This document shows positions 7,700 through 15,178 of a DNA stretch of 17,255 nt, one piece after another. Position numbers and translations under genes: made by a program. Positions within the stretch are counted from its first letter, which is position 1. Every line of letters starts with the position of its first letter. The stretch is taken from the NCBI GenBank assembly GCA_018333395.1, contig JAGXSQ010000079.1, positions 1 to 17,255 of the forward strand, in the 5' to 3' direction. Below the pieces are notes generated by a model that saw only the letters and a program-made list of their open reading frames with translations, did no database searches and was not told the origin of the DNA. Source of the DNA: Dethiobacter sp. GTDB taxonomy: Bacteria; Bacillota_D; Dethiobacteria; Dethiobacterales; Dethiobacteraceae.

Positions 7700-9439
7700 C
7701 TAATACACCCTCGGTTTTGGCTCGTATTTGCCGATGTTCACCGGCTTGTAGCCGATGCGCACACCGTCGCCATCTTGATAGACCAGCGTGTGTTTGAGCC
7801 AGTTCTGGTCGTCGCGCTCAGGGAAGTCCTCGCGTGAATGCGCCCCGCGCGACTCCTGGCGGTTCAAAGCAGCGTGTACTAACTGCTCGGCGTTATCGAG
7901 CAAGAAGCCTAGCTCGAGCGCCTCGATCAGTTCGGTATTGAACTGCTCGCCTTGGTCCTCGAGGCCGATCTGGCAGTAGCGCGCCTTAAGCTGCTTAAGG
8001 ATCGCTACCTGTTTGCTCAGCGACTCCGAAGTACGAAACACACTGGCGTTGTCCTGCATGGTCCCTTGCAGCTCCTGGCGCAGCTTGGCCACCTTCTCCT
8101 GGCCGGGGCCGCGCTTAACCTGATCGATCAGGCTGCGGCTGTAGTCCAGGACGTCTCGAGGAATGTTGCCAAAACTAGCCCCGGCAGCATGGCGCGCAGC
8201 AAAGATCCCGGCGCGGCGCCCGAACACGATCAGGTCGCCCAGTGAGTTGGTGCCGAGGCGGTTGGCGCCGTGAATGCTAACACAAGCTACCTCGCCGGCG
8301 GCATACAGGCCGGGCACCACCGTGTTAGCGCCATCGCTAATGACCTCAGTATCGATATTGGTGGGAATCCCCCCCATGGCGTAGTGGGCCGTCGGCTGGA
8401 TCGGCACCAGCTCCTTGACCGGATCGACTGCCAGGTAGATGCGCGAGAACTCGGTAACATCCGGCAGGCGCTCCTCGATAATGTGAGCGTCGATATGGGT
8501 CAGATCCAGGTGGAGATAGTCTTTGTTCGGGCCACAACCGCGCCCCTCACGGATCTCTAAGTACATGGCGCGCGAGACCAGGTCGCGGGGGGCTAAGTCT
8601 TTAATAGTCGGGGCGTAGCGCTCCATGAAGCGCTCACCATCAGCGTTGCGCAGGATAGCCCCCTCACCGCGCGCGCCCTCGGTCAGGAGCACACCGAGCT
8701 TATAGAGGCCGGTAGGGTGGATCTGATAGAACTCAGGGTCTTCGATGGGGATGCCGCGCCGATAGGCGATGCTCATTAAGTCGCCGGTTAAGGCGTGGGC
8801 GTTGCTGGTCACTTTGAAGATACGCCCGTTGCCGCCTGCGGCAATGATCGTCGCTTTGGCCTGAAAAGTGTGCAGCTCGCCGGTGGCCAGCTCATAAGCC
8901 ACCACGCCGCGGCATTCGCCCCCGGCCATCACCAGATCGAGCACGTGAAACTCATTGAAGAAGGTGACGTTATCCTTGATCGACTGCTGGTACAAGGTCT
9001 GCAAGATCATATGGCCGGTACGGTCAGCAGCATAGCAGGCGCGCTCGACTGCCGACTTGCCGAAGTCGCGGGTGTGCCCGCCGAACTTGCGCTGCGCGAT
9101 CTTACCATTAGGCAGGCGCGAAAACGGCAATCCCATGTGCTCGAGCTCATAGACCGCCTCGATCACGTCATGGGCAAACATCTCAGCCGCATCCTGATCG
9201 GTTAAGTAGTCTCCGCCTTTGATAGTGTCAAAGGCGTGCCACTCGGCATGGTCTTCGCTGACGTTACCGAGCGCCGCGCCTATCCCCCCCTGGGCAGTGC
9301 CGGTATGAGAGCGGGTTGGATAGAGCTTGCTAATTACCGCTACCGACACACCCGGCTGCTGCGCGGCGTAACGCGCCGCCATCAGGCCCGCACCCCCGGC
9401 GCCGACCACTACTACATCGTAACGATGGGCTCGACTCAT
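7700..9439 (-). CDS. sdhA: Succinate dehydrogenase flavoprotein subunit
   Basis: Catalytic subunit oxidising succinate to fumarate (579 aa). It shows the FAD-binding VVVVGAGGAGLMAARYA, the covalent FAD histidine H45 in RSHTGTAQGG, the substrate-site segment DPEFYQIHPTG, and HGANRLGTNSLGDL. I start it at the ATG at 9437-9439 (MSRAHRYDVV) rather than further upstream: this ATG overlaps the sdhD stop in an ATGA, has AGGTGGAG just before it, and the longer version would run into sdhD. Third gene of the operon. Confidence 0.96.
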   Translation of the reverse strand: MSRAHRYDVVVVGAGGAGLMAARYAAQQPGVSVAVISKLYPTRSHTGTAQGGIGAALGNVSEDHAEWHAFDTIKGGDYLTDQDAAEMFAHDVIEAVYELEHMGLPFSRLPNGKIAQRKFGGHTRDFGKSAVERACYAADRTGHMILQTLYQQSIKDNVTFFNEFHVLDLVMAGGECRGVVAYELATGELHTFQAKATIIAAGGNGRIFKVTSNAHALTGDLMSIAYRRGIPIEDPEFYQIHPTGLYKLGVLLTEGARGEGAILRNADGERFMERYAPTIKDLAPRDLVSRAMYLEIREGRGCGPNKDYLHLDLTHIDAHIIEERLPDVTEFSRIYLAVDPVKELVPIQPTAHYAMGGIPTNIDTEVISDGANTVVPGLYAAGEVACVSIHGANRLGTNSLGDLIVFGRRAGIFAARHAAGASFGNIPRDVLDYSRSLIDQVKRGPGQEKVAKLRQELQGTMQDNASVFRTSESLSKQVAILKQLKARYCQIGLEDQGEQFNTELIEALELGFLLDNAEQLVHAALNRQESRGAHSREDFPERDDQNWLKHTLVYQDGDGVRIGYKPVNIGKYEPKPRVY

Positions 9440-9855
9440 GCTCCACCTAGCGGCACGTTGAACCGGCCGTAATCGATCGCCCACAAGGAGATGAGTCCAA
9501 ACAGCATGACGGCCACTGTCATGCTATAGAAGATCACCTTGACGGCAAACCGCCAAGATGACTTGCCGAGGTAATCGTCGATGCTGTAGCGCACCCCATT
9601 AGCCGCATGCAGCATGGCTAGCACCAGCAAGAAGGTGTTATAGACCTTGATCCAGGGAGTATCGAGACGCGAGGCTACAAACCGCCAGTCGATCTCGCCC
9701 GCGTTGACCTGAATGTTGGTCATAAACAGGTGTCCGAAGGTCAGAAACACCAGCACTAGGCCGGATACCCGCATGAACACCCACCAGGCTAGCTCGCTGT
9801 TGGCGCTATAGGCAGCGCGGGCCTGTCGCAGAGTTTTGGGACGAGGGAGCGCCAT
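9436..9855 (-). CDS. sdhD: Succinate dehydrogenase membrane anchor subunit
   Basis: A small membrane protein (139 aa) with three predicted transmembrane helices: around MRVSGLVLVFLTFGHLF, IKVYNTFLLVLAMLHAANG and FYSMTVAVMLFGLISLW. Histidines in FGHLF and MLHAANG are candidate heme or quinone-site ligands. The start ATG 9855 shares one base with the sdhC stop (TAATG), so the longer upstream frame is not used. The stop overlaps sdhA (ATGA). It anchors SdhAB and helps form the ubiquinone/menaquinone site. Anchor subunits are weakly conserved, so the C/D naming rests on order and topology. Confidence 0.88.
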   Translation of the reverse strand: MALPRPKTLRQARAAYSANSELAWWVFMRVSGLVLVFLTFGHLFMTNIQVNAGEIDWRFVASRLDTPWIKVYNTFLLVLAMLHAANGVRYSIDDYLGKSSWRFAVKVIFYSMTVAVMLFGLISLWAIDYGRFNVPLGGA

Positions 9856-10214
9856 TAGCTGAGATCCTGAATGATTTGTGGGACAACTATGTACAGCACT
9901 GGGGCACCGATAGCCGCAGTCAGCGCCAACACGCCATACCACAGCAGTCGCTGGTACTTCACCCCCCAGTCGGTGAAGTCCATGATAATGATGCGCAGGC
10001 CGTTTAAGGCATGATAGACCACTCCGGCCATAACCAGCACCAGGCCGATGCGGAAGGCACCCTGGTGGAAAAAGTCCAGTATCGGCCCGGCGACTTCAGG
10101 TCCAAACATCGCCAAGCTGATATTGGCCACATGGATGTAAAGATAAAAAGCGACAGCCAGCCCTGACAGGCGGTGGAGCACAAACGCCCACTGACCTTCT
10201 CTACCACGATACAT
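9855..10214 (-). CDS. sdhC: Succinate dehydrogenase cytochrome b556-type subunit
   Basis: First gene of the sdhCDAB operon (119 aa). It starts MYRGREGQWAFVLHRLSG, with the HRxSG signature typical of SdhC, followed by a helix ending YIHVANIS and by VVYHALNGLRIIIMD, whose histidine is the likely heme b ligand. There are three transmembrane segments. The ATG at 10214 is chosen over the upstream start at 10262 because GGGAGGT lies about 4 nt before it and the family begins here. The stop overlaps the sdhD ATG by one base. Confidence 0.92.
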   Translation of the reverse strand: MYRGREGQWAFVLHRLSGLAVAFYLYIHVANISLAMFGPEVAGPILDFFHQGAFRIGLVLVMAGVVYHALNGLRIIIMDFTDWGVKYQRLLWYGVLALTAAIGAPVLYIVVPQIIQDLS

Positions 10215-10252
10215 ACCGACCTCCCTAGGCTCTTGCTGAGCCCTTAGTCCTG

Positions 10253-10290
10253 ACTCTATCACACCGTTAAGGTCGCTCTTAGTGTGTCAA
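10253..10290 (-). promoter_or_regulatory. Candidate sdh operon promoter elements
   Basis: On the minus strand a perfect TTGACA occurs at 10290-10285. An extended -10 (TG, A, TAGAGT; TAGAGT at 10258-10253) lies 39 bp before sdhC. The spacing between them (26 bp) is too long for one promoter, so they may be separate; TAACGG at a 15-bp spacing is a poor alternative. Confidence 0.3.
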
Positions 10291-10298
10291 GACAAGGT

Positions 10299-10778
10299 CT
10301 AGAACAGCCTAGGAAAGACCACCAGCCCCATAGCGATCACGATAAACAGCCTAGCTACCAACCCACCCAACGTGCCGACCAGCGCCCCCACGCCTGAGCG
10401 CACCGCGGCCACCAGCTCCCGGCCCACTACGATCTCGGCTATTACAGCGCCCACCAGTGCCCCGGTCAGAAAGCCCCAGGGCGGGAAAAAGACCACCCCC
10501 AGCAGACCACCGATCACACTTCCCCACAAACCGGCGCGGCTAGCGCCAAACCTCGACGCGCCGACAATCCCAGCCACGTAGTCGATAACCTGCGCCAGTA
10601 CGGCCAGACCGATGACCCAGGCCAGCTCGATGGCCGTCAGGCGCTCAAAGCCGGTCAGCCAGGCGGCTAGCACCGCACCCACGGCAATCAGCGGGACGCC
10701 CGGCAGCACCGGCACGATCAGCCCAACCAGACCGATGATGTAAAAGAGGATAAAGACAATAGCCGCAACGATTTCCAT
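10299..10778 (-). CDS. DUF456 family membrane protein
   Basis: A 159-aa, very hydrophobic and glycine-rich protein with about four transmembrane segments. The N-terminal GLVGLIVPVLPGVPLI is the hallmark of DUF456, and GGLLGVVFFPPWGFLTGALVGAVIAE is the family's conserved central part. Function unknown. There is no Shine-Dalgarno; instead TACACT (10790-10785) lies 6 nt before the ATG, which fits a leaderless mRNA. It sits between sdh and moaB on the same strand, probably as its own transcription unit. Confidence 0.85.
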   Translation of the reverse strand: MEIVAAIVFILFYIIGLVGLIVPVLPGVPLIAVGAVLAAWLTGFERLTAIELAWVIGLAVLAQVIDYVAGIVGASRFGASRAGLWGSVIGGLLGVVFFPPWGFLTGALVGAVIAEIVVGRELVAAVRSGVGALVGTLGGLVARLFIVIAMGLVVFPRLF

Positions 10779-10784
10779 AGCTCT

Positions 10785-10790
10785 AGTGTA
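10785..10790 (-). promoter_or_regulatory. -10 box of a probable leaderless promoter (DUF456 gene)
   Basis: TACACT (TANNNT) on the minus strand, with 6 nt between it and the ATG at 10778. No ribosome-binding site is visible. This geometry places transcription start at or next to the start codon. Confidence 0.45.
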
Positions 10791-10808
10791 GAACTTTATG
10801 CCAAGCGC

Positions 10809-11306
10809 CTACTGATGCCAAGCCTCCGGCGCGCTGCGCCCACCGGTAATGGTATCTACCGCGTGGGGCAGGATGCCGAGAATGGCTTCGAGCGACTCCC
10901 GCGCCCCTTTGGGACTCCCCGGCAGGTTAACGATCAAGGTCTGTCGACGCACCCCGCAGACTGCGCGCGATAGCGCCGCCAAGGGGTTGTGCTGCATCCC
11001 AACGTAGCGCATCCGCTCGGCTAACCCGGGTACCTCACGCTCGATAACCTCACGGGTAGCCTCCGGCGTCCGGTCGCGCAGAGCCAGGCCGGTGCCACCA
11101 GTCGTCAGAATTAGGTCCACCCCTTCACCATCTGCCCAAATGCGCAGCTTGGCCCGGATCAGGGCCTGCTCATCGGGTACGACCTGGTAATCCACTTCGG
11201 CAAAGGGGCCTTGCTGCAAGAGCTGCCGCACCTCGGCCACCGAGGTGTCTACCCGCTCACCGCGCGCCCCCTTATCGCTGACCGTCAGAATTGCCACCCG
11301 GATCAT
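10809..11306 (-). CDS. MoaB/MogA family molybdenum cofactor protein
   Basis: A 165-aa protein of the molybdopterin-binding MoaB/MogA fold, which adenylylates molybdopterin before metal insertion. It begins MIRVAILTVSDKGARGERVD and contains the conserved TTGGTG loop (68-73), RDRTPEAT (77-84) and NLPGSPKGA (127-135), all used for molybdopterin binding. Length suits MoaB or a short MogA; which of the two cannot be decided here. No other moa/moe gene is in the window. The start ATG 11306 has no Shine-Dalgarno but TACAAT lies 10 nt upstream, so it may be nearly leaderless. Confidence 0.88.
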   Translation of the reverse strand: MIRVAILTVSDKGARGERVDTSVAEVRQLLQQGPFAEVDYQVVPDEQALIRAKLRIWADGEGVDLILTTGGTGLALRDRTPEATREVIEREVPGLAERMRYVGMQHNPLAALSRAVCGVRRQTLIVNLPGSPKGARESLEAILGILPHAVDTITGGRSAPEAWHQ

Positions 11307-11316
11307 GTTGACGTCT

Positions 11317-11322
11317 ATTGTA
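11317..11322 (-). promoter_or_regulatory. -10 box of a probable short-leader promoter (moaB/mogA gene)
   Basis: TACAAT (5 of 6 to consensus) on the minus strand, 10 nt before the ATG and without a Shine-Dalgarno between. It lies in the 22-bp gap after the ArsR-type gene and suggests separate transcription of the molybdopterin gene. Confidence 0.4.
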
Positions 11323-11328
11323 TACCGC

Positions 11329-11874
11329 TCACCCGGCCAGCCCTACAACATCGACGACCGCTGTCAGCACCGTAAGCAGTGGAATGAGGTGAGTCTCCTG
11401 GATCACATAGTGATTGCGCCCAGCCTGGCGCACCCAGCCTGCCATTTGCAGCTCACGCAGGTGATGATAGAGTTGACCGCTAGTACCCATATCGGGCAGT
11501 TGCTGCAGCTCCGTAGTGGTGTGCTTGCCCTGTAACATGGCCTGCAAGATGCTCAGACGCACCGGATGCCCCATGGCAGACAGGGCGCTGGCAAACTTCT
11601 GCCAATCAACCTTGATCAGGTCTGTCAGGTTATGCTCACGCTGCCATTCGATCCGCTGACCAGGTGGCAGGGCACTGATACCAGTAAATAAAATGCTCCC
11701 CATCGTATCTTGCGTGCGCTCACGCAAGATGTTGAGCGCCCAGAATGGTGCATCTTGACCCTGCAACTGTGCGGCCTGATCAAGTGACAGGTTGGCACTT
11801 AAACTCATAAGCTGCGCCTCTAGGCGGCGCAGCTCTTCAAGCGCTGAGGTAATCGTGGTAAAGATGTCGTTCAC
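11329..11874 (-). CDS. ArsR-type winged-helix regulator with long N-terminal extension
   Basis: A 181-aa protein. Residues about 93-160 form an ArsR-like winged helix: FASALSAMGHPVRLSILQAM, then TTTELQQLP, then the recognition region GTSGQLYHHLRELQMAGWV. The first 90 residues are an extra helical region (ALEELRRLEAQL ... ALNILRERTQDTMG) not found in minimal ArsR proteins, and might bind a ligand or partner. The C terminus is hydrophobic (PLLTVLTAVVDVVGL). No metal-binding cysteine cluster is present. It starts at GTG 11874 after AAGGGAG. It lies 109 bp downstream of the peptide/SdpAB-like/M23 cassette on the same strand; SdpR, the regulator of the Bacillus sdp immunity operon, is also ArsR-type, so it is the best candidate cassette regulator (inference). 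Confidence 0.8.
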   Translation of the reverse strand: MNDIFTTITSALEELRRLEAQLMSLSANLSLDQAAQLQGQDAPFWALNILRERTQDTMGSILFTGISALPPGQRIEWQREHNLTDLIKVDWQKFASALSAMGHPVRLSILQAMLQGKHTTTELQQLPDMGTSGQLYHHLRELQMAGWVRQAGRNHYVIQETHLIPLLTVLTAVVDVVGLAG

Positions 11875-11983
11875 AGGCTCCCTTTCAACTGTAACACGGC
11901 AGGCGGTAGTCTTTGACGAGGATGGCGCTAACGCGCCGATTGTGAACTACGCCATACACGACACTATCTAGCAGGCGTCGGCA

Positions 11984-13015
11984 TCATAGCACCCCCATCT
12001 CGGCCCGCGACTCATCAGCTTTGTATCTTAGGTCGTGATAGACCTGTTCACCTGCGCTGAGATAGCGTTCCTGAGCAGGCAGTTGCTCACTTGCGACATC
12101 TGTAAATTTTACCGGCAGCCCCACAGCCCGATAAAAGTTGGGATGGTCCTGCACATGATAGTGCAGGTGCGGCTCGGTCGAGTGCCCAGAGTTCCCACAC
12201 AAACCAATAACCTGCCCGCGCTCAACCCAGTCACCCACCTTAACCTGCAAACTATCACGCCTTAGGTGTGCTAGAAAGCTATATTCACCTTCAGCGTGGC
12301 GCATGACCACATAGTTACCGCGAAAGTCGCGCGTGAGCCAGTCTATGCGTCCGCCACCCGGATGCGGGTAGTCGCGAATGCCATTGCGAACCTGAACAAC
12401 CTCACCGGCGGCAGGCGCCACGATCGGCTGGCCAAAGGCGTAATAGTCCTCAAGCCGCTTCCCTTCCCCACGGTGCGTTCGCCCTTCGGCATCAGTTATC
12501 ACCAGGTCATGGGCATAGCGCTGGGTGAGAATCTCCCACGAGTGTGACTTTTCTGGGGTTACCCCGCCATTGGCTACCAGCCATTTCCCGGTAACGGGCA
12601 GCGTCAGGTAGGTCTGCTGCTGGTAGCTCTCTGGCATCGGCAAGTTACCGCGCAGGCGCAAATACGCGATAAGCTGGCCACCCAGCTGTGCCAGCGACTG
12701 CACTAAACTAAAGGGGTTCAGGGTTGTAGCCAGTATTGCCAAAAGGTAAAAGGCCACCGTGTCACTCCCCCTTTTATCGGGAGCGTCCGTATCACCTACA
12801 CTAGTGCACCGCCTGCACCTAAAGCTGCTGAACAATTCCTGAACGGGGGAGACTAGAAAAAACAAGAAAAGTAGGAAAAATAGGTGGAAAAGGACCAGCG
12901 GGCGGTAAACGAACTCCAGAAATCCCAGAATTCCCAGAACTCCCAAGTAAGGGAGCCAGATTGGCATAAAATCACAACGCCTAGTTTTTATATCGGTCGT
13001 TTTCTTACCTGCCAT
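11984..13015 (-). CDS. Membrane-anchored M23 (LytM/lysostaphin-type) peptidase
   Basis: A 343-aa protein. The N terminus has two strong transmembrane helices (about 18-35 and 38-56, WLPYLGVLGILGFLEFV and VLFHLFFLLFLFFLV), a cysteine-containing FRCRRC loop, and a possible third helix (AFYLLAILATTL). The C-terminal domain is an M23 peptidase: TQRYAHDLVI, GQPIVAPAAGEVVQVRNG, GNYVVMRHAEGEYSFLAHL, VERGQVIGLCGNSGHS and the metal-binding PHLHYHV (HxH). The first metal ligands are less standard (YAHD instead of HxGxD), so activity is uncertain. M23 enzymes usually cut peptidoglycan cross-bridges, a few process peptides. The start at ATG 13015 has GAGGAT about 6 nt before it. It lies 15 bp after the HTTM-DCC gene, in the same operon. 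Confidence 0.8.
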   Translation of the reverse strand: MAGKKTTDIKTRRCDFMPIWLPYLGVLGILGFLEFVYRPLVLFHLFFLLFLFFLVSPVQELFSSFRCRRCTSVGDTDAPDKRGSDTVAFYLLAILATTLNPFSLVQSLAQLGGQLIAYLRLRGNLPMPESYQQQTYLTLPVTGKWLVANGGVTPEKSHSWEILTQRYAHDLVITDAEGRTHRGEGKRLEDYYAFGQPIVAPAAGEVVQVRNGIRDYPHPGGGRIDWLTRDFRGNYVVMRHAEGEYSFLAHLRRDSLQVKVGDWVERGQVIGLCGNSGHSTEPHLHYHVQDHPNFYRAVGLPVKFTDVASEQLPAQERYLSAGEQVYHDLRYKADESRAEMGVL

Positions 13016-13030
13016 AGCGAGATCCTCACT

Positions 13031-14359
13031 TTAGTCTTTCGACGATGACGATACAGATGGGGGCTGAAATTCTCGCTCAGGCCCACCTCTAGCGTCAGCA
13101 TTGACAATGGCACAGCTACCGCTCTGACAGTGCTGACTATCTGGAGCCAATAGCCGCCTTGCTGCCAACCAGCGGTAGGCCGGGTCTCCCAACCCCGCCT
13201 GGCGAAGCGCCCAGGCCAGCGGCCATAACCCCCACAGGAACGGGACGGCGCGCACTATAACCTGCACTGCAGCAAACCCTCGGTAGACCCGCATCTCGTC
13301 ATGCCGAAAAGTGACCACGTGCATCTCCTCTTCGAGTTCTTTGGGGCTGATACCGAAGCGCTTATAATTTTCAGTATGGCGAAAGGACTCGACCTTCAGG
13401 GAGCCAAACAGGTCTAAGAACTCGAGCCAGCGCCCGGTAGCACGGCAGTAGCTGCAGTAGCCGTCAATGTAGACTGTGAGCCTGGGAATATAGCGCCTCA
13501 GGTGGTCGCGAACCGCGATCCACTGAGTGTCACGGATAGTAAACAGGATCATAGCGATAAGGATGGTAGAGAAGGTGATAAGACCCATCGTAGCAGCAAT
13601 GCCGAGGTGAAAGGCGATGCCGATGGCGATCCACAATAGTTGCCAGCGACTAAAAATCATAAAAGGGAAACCGATCTGATAAAGAACGGCGCAATAGGTT
13701 CCCAGCGTGACTATCCAGGGATTTTTGAAGAGGTCTCGGAGCCACGGCTGTCCAGGGCCAAACCAGTCAGTATGCATAACGTAGTAAAGGGCAGTACCGT
13801 TTATCCATACCTCACCCTGAAGCTTAGCTGTTCCAGCTATAAAGTAAAGGATCATGAGCTGAAGATAGACAGCAACCACCGCAAGATTATGCAGAAAGAC
13901 ACTAGATCCAGGCTTAATCTGCTGGGGTGTGGCCAGCTTAGGATGAAGAAACACCATGTACAGCAGCACCAAGCGCAGCACATTGTCACCACCGTCACCG
14001 ATGTTAGCGCGGGACTCAATCAACAGGTAACCGAAAAGTGCCAACAGGGCACTCAAACGAGGGTAGCGCCCCGCGATCAAACCAATCGCGCCCAAACCCC
14101 AGAGGGCAAGCAGTAGATAGATGCCAGTACTGCTATAAAAGATTGCATCGAGAACGGCGCCAATATACGGCCCAAAGAAAGTTGTACTCGAGCCGATCGA
14201 AGCACCGTAAGGTCCGTAAAGAAACTGGGCGAAATGCAACTCAGTGAGAATTCGGTAGAGAATGACGCTTCCGGCACCTACTTGAAGGATGCGCGCTCCA
14301 ATCAGATTAAGGGGCGTAGTTTCAAAGCAACGCTTCAAATTGGACACATGAGCAGCCAT
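13031..14359 (-). CDS. HTTM (SdpB-like) membrane protein fused to a DCC/DUF393 thiol-oxidoreductase domain
   Basis: A 442-aa protein. Residues about 10-290 form a multi-pass HTTM domain, the fold shared by vitamin K-dependent gamma-carboxylases and SdpB: ESRANIGDGGDNVLRLVLLY and QLMILYFIAGTAKLQGEVW with WINGTALYYVM are its characteristic parts. Residues about 293-415 are a DCC/DUF393 domain starting LTVYIDGYCSYCRATGRW, with the CxxC pair C302/C305; a second pair (CQSGSC, 411/416) is near the C terminus. SdpB is needed to mature the SDP toxin in Bacillus; the DCC fusion suggests thiol/disulfide chemistry. The ATG at 14359 is chosen because GGAGGT lies 5 nt upstream; the longer frame to 14458 overlaps the upstream gene and adds no family sequence. 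It follows the SdpA-like stop by 2 bp. Confidence 0.8.
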   Translation of the reverse strand: MAAHVSNLKRCFETTPLNLIGARILQVGAGSVILYRILTELHFAQFLYGPYGASIGSSTTFFGPYIGAVLDAIFYSSTGIYLLLALWGLGAIGLIAGRYPRLSALLALFGYLLIESRANIGDGGDNVLRLVLLYMVFLHPKLATPQQIKPGSSVFLHNLAVVAVYLQLMILYFIAGTAKLQGEVWINGTALYYVMHTDWFGPGQPWLRDLFKNPWIVTLGTYCAVLYQIGFPFMIFSRWQLLWIAIGIAFHLGIAATMGLITFSTILIAMILFTIRDTQWIAVRDHLRRYIPRLTVYIDGYCSYCRATGRWLEFLDLFGSLKVESFRHTENYKRFGISPKELEEEMHVVTFRHDEMRVYRGFAAVQVIVRAVPFLWGLWPLAWALRQAGLGDPAYRWLAARRLLAPDSQHCQSGSCAIVNADARGGPEREFQPPSVSSSSKD

Positions 14360-14361
14360 GA

Positions 14362-15039
14362 TTACCTCCACACCCCATGTGCAGGCAGATCGACGAGTTC
14401 TACCGTAGCGACATCTGTGAAGGCTGGCTTTTTGATACCATCGTAGCGCTGTGACCATCTAGGCACATCAGCCGTAGCAATCCAGATTCTGGCCTCATCG
14501 AAGGAGGTGCCAAAGCGACCGCGCATATCGGCACAGAAGGTCGAGGCTAGACGGGTGAGCCCCATTACTACGGCTTCGCGTCTAAGTTCCAGCTGGTGTT
14601 CCAGTATAGTGCAGATTTGATGATCGCTGTGCTCTTGACAGAAATTCAGTAAAGGCAGCTCATGTCTAGCTGGCATAAGAAAGGAGTGGGCATTGTTGGT
14701 GACAACGCGTCCCACGCGGTCGTAATGAGCGAAGGGATTTCTCTTACGACCTTCCCACAGCCCGGTAGTGGCATCTAACATAGGGGTGCTCGTCTCACTC
14801 CCCAGGCATTGAAAGTGAACGGATATATCCATCTGAATAGGGTCAGGGGAGAACAGACCCCAGTCCTGATGAAAGAATTTGCCTATAATATCACGATCTA
14901 CACTGGTAAGTGTCTTAAGTGGATTGGGGGGCAGCACAAATAGAATGGTCAGTGCAAAATACGCCGTAAATGCAGTGACAGCAACTACGTAGAAGGAATA
15001 GCGAAAGAATCTGCTGATCCTGCCTGTGATGAGCTTCAT
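14362..15039 (-). CDS. SdpA/DUF5819-like single-pass membrane protein
   Basis: A 225-aa protein with a short basic N terminus, one transmembrane helix (about 14-36), and an extracytoplasmic or cytoplasmic domain opening with FFHQDWGLFSPDP (QDWGLFSPDP at 58-67). The QxWxLFxPxP pattern is characteristic of DUF5819 proteins, which usually sit beside HTTM proteins, and resembles the QxWxFFTxxP segment of SdpA. Here the HTTM gene indeed follows with a 2-bp gap, so the two proteins probably act as a complex. Several cysteines (C78, C132, C142 and C168) lie beyond the helix. Start ATG 15039 has GAGAGG 5 nt upstream. G+C is low (27 of 60 bases in 14881-14940). Assignment to SdpA proper is by motif and context, not overall similarity. 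Confidence 0.62.
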   Translation of the reverse strand: MKLITGRISRFFRYSFYVVAVTAFTAYFALTILFVLPPNPLKTLTSVDRDIIGKFFHQDWGLFSPDPIQMDISVHFQCLGSETSTPMLDATTGLWEGRKRNPFAHYDRVGRVVTNNAHSFLMPARHELPLLNFCQEHSDHQICTILEHQLELRREAVVMGLTRLASTFCADMRGRFGTSFDEARIWIATADVPRWSQRYDGIKKPAFTDVATVELVDLPAHGVWR

Positions 15040-15120
15040 CTTAACCTCTCTTCCACTCTCCCATGCTTGATGTCAATCTGTCTGGGCTATCACACGCGAT
15101 AACCTGATTTGCCAATGTAT

Positions 15121-15159
15121 AACCGGCGCAGGCGAGGTCGACTGCCACCTACGCCGGTT
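15121..15159 (-). repeat. 12-bp hairpin between the peptide gene and processing genes
   Basis: On the minus transcript AACCGGCGTAGG (15159-15148) pairs with CCTGCGCCGGTT (15132-15121), leaving a 15-nt loop. The one non-Watson-Crick position is a permitted U-G pair on this strand but a C-A clash on the other. It starts 19 bp after the peptide stop; no U tract follows, so it suits partial termination or protection of the upstream mRNA. Confidence 0.6.
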
Positions 15160-15178
15160 GACGGGCTCGAGTCCGACG

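Noticed and set aside
11925..11945. GGCGC/GCGCC hairpin as terminator of the M23 gene
   Set aside because: Only 5 bp of stem and no T run on either strand.
14360..14458. Longer N terminus for the HTTM-DCC protein
   Set aside because: It would overlap the SdpA-like gene by 97 bp, and the strong GGAGGT points to ATG 14359.
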